A stretch of 64,000 nt of DNA. It comes from Pseudomonadota bacterium (GTDB lineage: Bacteria; Pseudomonadota; Gammaproteobacteria; Burkholderiales; Burkholderiaceae_C). Positions 59,015-64,000 of the stretch are shown one piece after another (the first letter of the stretch is position 1; every line of letters begins with the position of its first letter). The stretch spans positions 62,001-126,000 of the forward strand of contig JAEWIF010000049.1 of assembly GCA_023387335.1 (NCBI GenBank), read 5' to 3'. A model generated the notes under the pieces. It was not told the DNA's origin. It did no database searches and worked only from the letters and a program-made list of their open reading frames with translations. The position numbers and the translations under genes were made by a program.

Positions 59015-60571
59015 ATGGACGCCGAACCCCTTCCCGAGCGAGTGCCCGTGCTCATCGCGGGCGGCGGCCCCGTGGGCCTGACGTGCGCCGCGCTGCTGGC
59101 CGAGCAGGGCGTGCCGTCGCTGGTGGTGGAGGCCGATGCCTCGTACTGCACCGGCAGCCGCGCGATCTGCATCTCGCGCCGGTCGCTCGAGATCCTGGCC
59201 TGGGCAGGCGCGGAAAGCGCGATTCGCGACAAGTCGCTGCCCTGGACCGGCGGACGCAGCTACTGGCGCGACCGCGAGGTGCTTCACTTCCAGATGCCGC
59301 ACGAGCCGGCGCAGCGCTTCGCGCCCATGGTCAACATCCAGCAGTTCTACGTGGAGCGCTTCGTGCACGAGGCGCTGGACCGGCAACGGGTGCAAGTCGC
59401 ATGGTCGCATCGCGTCGCGAGCGTGCGGCAGGACGGCGAAGGCGTGGAAGTCGGCATCGAGGGTCCGTCGGGCCGCAAGACCGTCAGCGCGCAATGGCTG
59501 GTGGCCTGCGACGGCGGTCGCAGCACGGTGCGCGAACAGCTGGGGCTGGCGCTGGAAGGCACGCAGTACGAGGGCCGCTACGTCATCGTGGACATCGAGC
59601 AGAAGACGCGGCGGCCGGTGGAGCGGCTGGCCTGGTTCGATCCGCCCTCCAATCCCGGTTCCACGCTGCTGATGCACCGGCAGCCCGACGACGTCTGGCG
59701 CATCGACTACCAGCTGCGCGAGGGCGAGGACGCGCAGGCCGCGCTGGCGCCCGAGAACATCGTGCCGCGCATCCAGAGCCACCTGGACATGATCGGCGAG
59801 CGCGAACCGTGGCGCATGCTGTGGGCGTCGATGTACAACGCCAAGTGCCTGACGCTGCCGGACTACCGCCAGGGCCGCGTGCTGTTCGCCGGGGACGCGG
59901 CGCACCTGGTGCCGATCTTCGGCGTGCGCGGGCTCAACTCGGGGCTGGACGACGCGGGCAACCTCGCCTGGAAGCTGGCGGCCGTGCTGCAGGGCCGCGC
60001 CGACGAGGCGCTGCTCGATTCGTACACCGTCGAGCGCCTGCATGCCACGCACGAGAACCTGGCGTACGGCAGCAAGAGCACCGAGTTCATGGCGCCGCCC
60101 GACTTCGCCTTCACGCTGATGCGCGACGCGGTGCTGCGGCTGGCGCTGGACGAGCCGCGCGTGCGGCCGCTGATCAATCCGCGGCAGTCGGCGCCGATCG
60201 CCTACGTGGGCTCGCCGTTGAACGGGCCCGAAGTCGGGCGCTGGGCTTCGGACCTGGCGGCGCCGGGACGTCCCGCGCCGGAAGCGCGGGTGCGCGGCGC
60301 GGAGGGCGAGTTCCATCTCACCCAGTGCTTCGGCCGCGGCTTCGTCGGGCTGGTGTTCGGTGCCGGCGGGGAGGCTGCGCGCATCGAGCAAGGGCCGGGC
60401 TTCACGCTGGTGCGACTGCCCGCGGGCCCGGCGGCTGAGCGTTACGGCGTCGCACCGGGCGCGAAGGCGCTGGTGGTCGTGCGGCCCGACGGTTATGTGT
60501 TCGGCCGCTGGGACCGCGTCGACCTCGAGGCCGCGCGCGCTGAACTGGAGCAACGAGGAGTGCGGCCATGA
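59015..60571 (+). CDS. FAD-dependent aromatic hydroxylase-type monooxygenase
   Basis: A 518-residue group A flavoprotein monooxygenase. FAD-binding GxGxxG is in VLIAGGGPVGLTCAALLAEQG, the DG motif in VACDGGRSTVREQLG, and the GD motif in RVLFAGDAAHLVPIFGVRGLNSG. The C-terminal thioredoxin-like domain (about 390-518) resembles those of MhpA/phenol hydroxylase types. It should insert oxygen into a phenolic ring using NAD(P)H. A DUF2783 gene overlaps its stop, a pairing seen elsewhere. Substrate not assignable. Confidence 0.9.
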   Translation: MDAEPLPERVPVLIAGGGPVGLTCAALLAEQGVPSLVVEADASYCTGSRAICISRRSLEILAWAGAESAIRDKSLPWTGGRSYWRDREVLHFQMPHEPAQRFAPMVNIQQFYVERFVHEALDRQRVQVAWSHRVASVRQDGEGVEVGIEGPSGRKTVSAQWLVACDGGRSTVREQLGLALEGTQYEGRYVIVDIEQKTRRPVERLAWFDPPSNPGSTLLMHRQPDDVWRIDYQLREGEDAQAALAPENIVPRIQSHLDMIGEREPWRMLWASMYNAKCLTLPDYRQGRVLFAGDAAHLVPIFGVRGLNSGLDDAGNLAWKLAAVLQGRADEALLDSYTVERLHATHENLAYGSKSTEFMAPPDFAFTLMRDAVLRLALDEPRVRPLINPRQSAPIAYVGSPLNGPEVGRWASDLAAPGRPAPEARVRGAEGEFHLTQCFGRGFVGLVFGAGGEAARIEQGPGFTLVRLPAGPAAERYGVAPGAKALVVVRPDGYVFGRWDRVDLEAARAELEQRGVRP

Positions 60572-60813
60572 CCGAGCAGGAACTGGATGTCGCGTACACC
60601 GCGCTGTGCCGCGCGCTGGGCGAGGTCGGGCCCGACCAGGCCGAACGATTCCTCGCGATGCTGGCGATGGGCCTGGTGGTCCGCTGCGAGCGAGCTGACG
60701 AGGTGCTGACGCTGATCGACTCGGTGCGCGAGTCGCTCAGTCCAGAAGGAAGAACTTCATCTCCACCTGCCGCGGCCGGCGGACGCCCGAGCCCACGAAC
60801 AGCCGCTCGTTGA
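60568..60813 (+). CDS. DUF2783-like small protein
   Basis: An 81-residue protein whose first 55 residues (ELDVAYTALCRALGEVGPDQ, then AERFLAMLAMGLVVRCERADEVLTLI) match small helical DUF2783 proteins encoded next to FAD monooxygenases. The ATG overlaps the monooxygenase stop (ATGA). The tail after residue about 57 is low complexity and overlaps the convergent DUF3237 gene by 77 bp. It is possibly an accessory subunit. Confidence 0.65.
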   Translation: MTEQELDVAYTALCRALGEVGPDQAERFLAMLAMGLVVRCERADEVLTLIDSVRESLSPEGRTSSPPAAAGGRPSPRTAAR

Positions 60814-61219
60814 CCCAGCGCAGCGAAGGCGCGGCGGTTTCGAGCGCCGGCAGGCAGCGGAAATACACCTGCGAAGGATCGACCGGCTCGCCGCGGATCA
60901 GTTTCGCCGTCACCTCCGCGCTGGCCTGCCGGATCGCCTGGTTGCGCACGTAGATCAGGTCGCCCGCGTCGGTCTCGAGCACGTAGTGGGCCTGCAGTTC
61001 GGCCAGCGTGTCGCTGACCACGAGCTGGTAGTCCGCGCCGCCGGGCAGCACGCGCGCGGTCCAGCCATCGCCGCGCGCGTGGCCGCCGGTGATCGGGATC
61101 ATGCGTCGCAGTCCGCGCGGCGTGCGGCCGACTTCGATCGGCGTGCCCACCTCGACGGCGAGCTCCGCAAAAAACTGCAACTTCGGTTCGGCGGCGGAGG
61201 AGAGGGAAATGGCTGTCAT
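60737..61219 (-). CDS. DUF3237 (UPF0311) family protein
   Basis: A 160-residue beta-barrel-type protein: QFFAELAVEVGTPIEVGRTPRG, IPITGGHARGDGWTARVLPGGADYQL, then YVLETDAGDLIYVRNQ and VYFRCLPALETAAPSLRWVNERLFVG. DUF3237 proteins are often found near aromatic-degradation flavoproteins, as here; their function is not established. The gene is divergent from the ankyrin gene (33 bp) and convergent with the DUF2783 gene. Confidence 0.85.
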   Translation of the reverse strand: MTAISLSSAAEPKLQFFAELAVEVGTPIEVGRTPRGLRRMIPITGGHARGDGWTARVLPGGADYQLVVSDTLAELQAHYVLETDAGDLIYVRNQAIRQASAEVTAKLIRGEPVDPSQVYFRCLPALETAAPSLRWVNERLFVGSGVRRPRQVEMKFFLLD

Positions 61220-61252
61220 ACGGATGCGTTCGGTGCGGGCTATGGTAGTCGG

Positions 61253-61777
61253 ATGGAAACGAGTTCGATTGTTCAGAAACCCGCCCTCGACGAGGACTCG
61301 CTGCGCCTGGCCCGGCAGGTGTTCCAGTGCGTGCGCGAAGGCGACCTGGCTTCCCTGCAGCCGCTGTTCGACCACGGCTTTCCGCCCAACCTGCGCAACG
61401 AGAGCGGCGACAGCCTGCTGATGCTGGCGTGCTACCACGGACACCACGAGCTGGCGCGAGCGCTGCTGCGCGCGGGCGCCGATCCGGAAGTGGCGAACGA
61501 CCGCGGCCAGACGCCGCTGGCGGGCGCTTCGTTCAAGGGGTACGTCGAGGTGGTGCGCGCGCTGCTGGACGGCGGCGCGCAGGTGGACGGCCAGGGCGAG
61601 GACGGCCGCACCGCCCTGATGTTCGCGGCGATGTTCAACCGCGTGGACGTGATGGAGCTGCTGGCCGAGCGCGGCGCCGACCTGCGGCACCGCGACGCCT
61701 CGGGCACGAGCGCGCGCGAAGCGGCGCAGAGGATGGGCGCGGAAGACGCGGCGAACTGGCTGCGCGAGCGCAGCTGA
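61253..61777 (+). CDS. Ankyrin-repeat protein
   Basis: A 174-residue cytoplasmic protein with four ankyrin repeats of about 33 residues: GDLASLQPLFDHGFPPNLRN, SGDSLLMLACYHGHHELAR, RGQTPLAGASFKGYVEVVR, and DGRTALMFAAMFNRVDVME. The repeats make a protein-binding surface; no enzyme domain is attached. It ends 3 bp before the convergent soxB stop. Partner unknown. Confidence 0.9.
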   Translation: METSSIVQKPALDEDSLRLARQVFQCVREGDLASLQPLFDHGFPPNLRNESGDSLLMLACYHGHHELARALLRAGADPEVANDRGQTPLAGASFKGYVEVVRALLDGGAQVDGQGEDGRTALMFAAMFNRVDVMELLAERGADLRHRDASGTSAREAAQRMGAEDAANWLRERS

Positions 61778-61780
61778 CAC

Positions 61781-63520
61781 CTAGGCGTCGACGAATCCCG
61801 GATTCGGCAGCACGCCCGCCAGCTTGGGCACGTTGGCCTGGCGCGCCTTCACCACGCCGCCGCGCGAACGCAGCCACTCCTCGACCACCTCCCACACCGG
61901 CCGCACGCCCGGCGCATTCTTCGCGTCCTCGGCGACCGGCGCCCAGCCGGCCACCTTGTACTGCTTGCCGGCTTCTATGGCCTTGCCGTCCAGGCGCATG
62001 TCCTGGATGCGCTGGCCCATGGGCGCGAGCGGGTTGCAGGTGTACTGCAGGCCGCCCACGCGCACCATGTCGCCGCCCTGCTGGTAGTACGGGTCGGGGT
62101 TGAACAGGTTGTCGCAGACGTCTTCCAGCACGGTCTTGATCATCTCGCCGCTCATCTGGTTGACGGTGGCGTACGAGTACGTCGTCGCCGTCATGTCCAT
62201 CAGCCATTCGCGCGTGATCGTCTCGCCCTGCAGCAGCGAGGTGCCCCAGCGGAAGCCCGGCGAGAAGGCGATCTGCGCGCCCTGCACGTCCATCAGCGCG
62301 TCGAGCAGCAGCTGGTCGCCCGTGCCGTTGAAGTTGCCGCGGCGATAGAGCGTTCCCTCCGTGACCGCGAGCTTCTCGTTCAGCTTCGATTCGTACGGCG
62401 CCCGGATCTTCGTGATCAGCGCCTGCATCTCGCGATCGGCGGGCAGCGCGTTGGACAGCACCGGCAGCAGCTTGTAGCGGAAGTCCTGCACCTTGCCGCC
62501 GCGCACGTCGAAGTCCATCACGCCGAGGAACTTGCCGTTGGAGCCCGCGTTGGTCACCAGGGTCTTGCCGCCGGCGTTGGAGACCACCGTGGCCACCGGC
62601 ATGCCGTCGTGCGTGTGGCCGCCGAAGATGGCGTCGATGCCGCGCACGCGCGTGGCCATCTTGAGGTCCACGTCCATGCCGTTGTGCGACAGCAGCACGA
62701 CCACCTGCGCGCCCTTGGCGCGGGCCTCGTCCACCATCTTCTGCATCTGGTCGTCCTGGATGCCGAACGTCCAGTCGGAGACGAAGTAGCGCGGGTTGGC
62801 GATGGGCGTGTACGGGAAGGCCTGGCCCAGGATGGCGCAGGGCACGCCGTTGATGGTGCGCATCACGTACGGCTTGAACACCGGGTCGCCGAAGTCGGTG
62901 GTCTTGACGTTCTGCGCGACGAAGTCGACCTTGCCCGCGAAGTCCTTCTCCACGATCTCCTGCACGCGCTGCATGCCGAGCGTGAATTCCCAGTGGCCGG
63001 TCATCACGTCCACGCCCAGGAGCTTGGCGGCGTCGACCATGTCCTGGCCCTTCGTCCACAGCGCGGTGGCCGAGCCCTGCCAGGTGTCGCCGCCGTCCAG
63101 CAGCAGCGCGCCCGGGCGGCTGGCCTTCATGCGCTTGACCAGCGTGGAAAGGTGCGCGAAGCCGCCCACCTTGCCCCAGCGGCGCGCGGCTTTCTCGAAG
63201 TCCAGGCAGGTGAAGGCGTAGCTCTCCGCGGACTGGGCCGGCAGGTGTGCCGACTTGAGCAGGTGCTCGCCCACCAGGTGCGGCAGCTTGCCGGCCATCG
63301 CGCCCACGCCGAGGTTGACGCTGGGCTCGCGGAACCAGATCGGCTGCAGCTGCGCGTGGCAGTCGGTGATGTGCAGGAACGAGACGTTGCCGAACTTCGG
63401 GACGTCGTACAGCTTGTCCGCCGCGGTGGCCGCGTCGGCCTCGGCCCAGCGGCCCAGGCCCATGCCGGCCGCGCCGGCGGCGGCCAGCACCTGCAGGAAT
63501 TCGCGCTTGCTCAGGTTCAT
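61781..63520 (-). CDS. soxB: SoxB thiosulfohydrolase
   Basis: A 579-residue periplasmic dimanganese enzyme that hydrolyses sulfate from SoxYZ-bound sulfane sulfonate during thiosulfate oxidation. The Tat-related signal is weak (SKREFLQVLAAAGAAG, cleavage near DAATA). Metallophosphatase motifs are ITDCHAQL, LLDGGDTWQGS, a GHWEFTLG stretch (DVMTGHWEFTLG), LLSHNGMDVD and GGHTHDGMP. The C-terminal 5'-nucleotidase-like domain is about 390-560. It follows soxX, with a strong hairpin in the 75-bp gap. The rest of the sox operon presumably lies beyond the right edge. Confidence 0.96.
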   Translation of the reverse strand: MNLSKREFLQVLAAAGAAGMGLGRWAEADAATAADKLYDVPKFGNVSFLHITDCHAQLQPIWFREPSVNLGVGAMAGKLPHLVGEHLLKSAHLPAQSAESYAFTCLDFEKAARRWGKVGGFAHLSTLVKRMKASRPGALLLDGGDTWQGSATALWTKGQDMVDAAKLLGVDVMTGHWEFTLGMQRVQEIVEKDFAGKVDFVAQNVKTTDFGDPVFKPYVMRTINGVPCAILGQAFPYTPIANPRYFVSDWTFGIQDDQMQKMVDEARAKGAQVVVLLSHNGMDVDLKMATRVRGIDAIFGGHTHDGMPVATVVSNAGGKTLVTNAGSNGKFLGVMDFDVRGGKVQDFRYKLLPVLSNALPADREMQALITKIRAPYESKLNEKLAVTEGTLYRRGNFNGTGDQLLLDALMDVQGAQIAFSPGFRWGTSLLQGETITREWLMDMTATTYSYATVNQMSGEMIKTVLEDVCDNLFNPDPYYQQGGDMVRVGGLQYTCNPLAPMGQRIQDMRLDGKAIEAGKQYKVAGWAPVAEDAKNAPGVRPVWEVVEEWLRSRGGVVKARQANVPKLAGVLPNPGFVDA

Positions 63521-63552
63521 CGCAGAGGGTGTGTTCGGGAGTCGGAAAGGAA

Positions 63553-63582
63553 AAGGGGCGGAGGAGGGCTCCTCCGCCCCTT
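63553..63582 (-). terminator. Strong hairpin with T-rich tail between soxX and soxB
   Basis: A self-complementary stem of 12-14 bp (core GGGGCGGAGGAG) around a minimal GG loop. On the minus strand it is followed by TTTTCCTTTCC. It could act as an attenuator, an mRNA stabiliser for the soxX part, or a partial terminator. Confidence 0.6.
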
Positions 63583-63595
63583 CACGGTCGACCGA

Positions 63596-64000
63596 TTACT
63601 TGTTGACCGGCGACTGCGGGTCCAGCAGCAGCGCCATCACGTGCTGGATCTGCTGCTCGGTCAGGTTGCCCATGTGGCCGGCGCGCGGCATGTTGGAGCA
63701 GGCGTTGTAGGCCTTGGCGTTGTAGATCTTGCCCCAGGTGTATTCCACGATCGGCTTGGCCGCCGCGCTGGAGGGATCGGTGACGCCGCGCAGCTTGCCG
63801 TACTGGTACAGGCTGGGCCCGATCGTGCCGAAGGAGATCTCCTCCTTGCTGATCTGGTGGCAGTTGTAGCAGTTGCCGCCGTTGACCGTGTTGGCCGCGT
63901 CGGTCCAGGTCTGGCCGCGGCCGCTCTGGGCGATCTGCTCGCCCTGCTTCCAGTCGCCCAGGAACTTGCCGCCGGCGGGCCACTTCACGGTCTTGAGGTT
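63596..64000 (-). CDS. soxX: SoxX-like cytochrome c (5' end beyond window)
   Basis: The last 134 residues of a monoheme cytochrome c; the signal peptide lies outside the window. The heme site is CYNCH in NTVNGGNCYNCHQIS, and an axial Met candidate is in SNMPRAGHMGNL. FGTIGPSLYQYGKLRG and the C-terminal TEQQIQHVMALLLDP match SoxX, which with SoxA forms the enzyme joining thiosulfate to the SoxYZ carrier. Being next to soxB strongly supports the name. Translation reads open to the window edge. Confidence 0.9.
   Translation of the reverse strand, partial: NLKTVKWPAGGKFLGDWKQGEQIAQSGRGQTWTDAANTVNGGNCYNCHQISKEEISFGTIGPSLYQYGKLRGVTDPSSAAAKPIVEYTWGKIYNAKAYNACSNMPRAGHMGNLTEQQIQHVMALLLDPQSPVNK

Overview
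The window is 64 kb of very GC-rich, densely coding chromosome. The coding style points to a betaproteobacterium of the order Burkholderiales, most likely Comamonadaceae (Ramlibacter/Variovorax-like). Supporting signs are four orphan Bug-type solute receptors, LysR regulators beside small catabolic operons, sulfite and thiosulfate oxidation genes, and PaoABC-type aldehyde oxidoreductase. The species is an inference. Only one RNA gene (tRNA-Leu) is visible. I see no insertion sequence, prophage, plasmid gene or CRISPR array, and no gene-free stretch longer than about 260 bp.

Layout. 1-5 kb: a mandelate-racemase-like enzyme (cut by the window edge), an M23 peptidase and a DctMQP TRAP transporter. 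5-10 kb: iorAB (aryl-pyruvate:ferredoxin oxidoreductase), apparently in one transcription unit with the TRAP genes, a divergent LysR regulator, and tRNA-Leu(CAG). 10-18 kb: a redoxin/prolyl-hydroxylase fusion, a hydratase, a thioesterase, a CPA1 Na+/H+ antiporter, the sulfite dehydrogenase pair SorAB, a CHRD lipoprotein and an amidohydrolase. 18-23.4 kb: a minus-strand operon for a ThDP 2-oxoacid decarboxylase, an aldehyde dehydrogenase and two Bug receptors. 23.5-27 kb: a PhoPQ-like two-component system with two small neighbours, three promoters of which carry the same tandem operator. 27-33 kb: class I aldolase, dodecin, two beta-propeller proteins and malic enzyme MaeB. 33-37.5 kb: a nitric oxide island (FNR-like regulator, hemerythrin, DUF2249, quinol NO reductase, DUF59). 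37.5-42.7 kb: LysR, enolase-superfamily enzyme, Bug receptor and arylmalonate decarboxylase, then an orphan Leu/Ile/Val-type binding protein. 43-49 kb: c-type cytochromes divergent from a caa3-type oxidase with fused subunits I and III. 49-53.6 kb: a PaoABC-like molybdoenzyme and a Cys-rich copper-storage-like protein. 53.5-57 kb: LysR, CoA transferase, Bug receptor and a receiver-only response regulator. 57-61.8 kb: flavoproteins and small conserved proteins. 61.8-64 kb: soxB and soxX, cut by the window edge.

Functional picture: a respiratory generalist that takes up organic acids, including probable aryl acids, through periplasmic binding proteins. It has pieces of aryl-2-oxoacid and arylmalonate metabolism (IorAB, ThDP decarboxylase plus ALDH, AMDase, two mandelate-racemase relatives). 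It can also draw electrons from sulfite and thiosulfate and detoxify NO.

The most notable signals are regulatory and were read directly from the DNA. (1) Three promoters around phoPQ each carry GTTCA-N6-GTTCA at an identical distance from a -10-like hexamer. (2) Divergent promoters of the hemerythrin and qNOR units each have an FNR/DNR-type box exactly 28.5 bp from a TAGNNT -10. (3) An 11-bp perfect hairpin pairs the whole Shine-Dalgarno AGGAGG of an ABC solute-binding protein. (4) The arylmalonate decarboxylase operon keeps Gly74, Tyr126 and Cys188 of the known enzyme. (5) Three 16-bp operator-like repeats lie 21-22 bp apart upstream of a Vgb-like beta-propeller.
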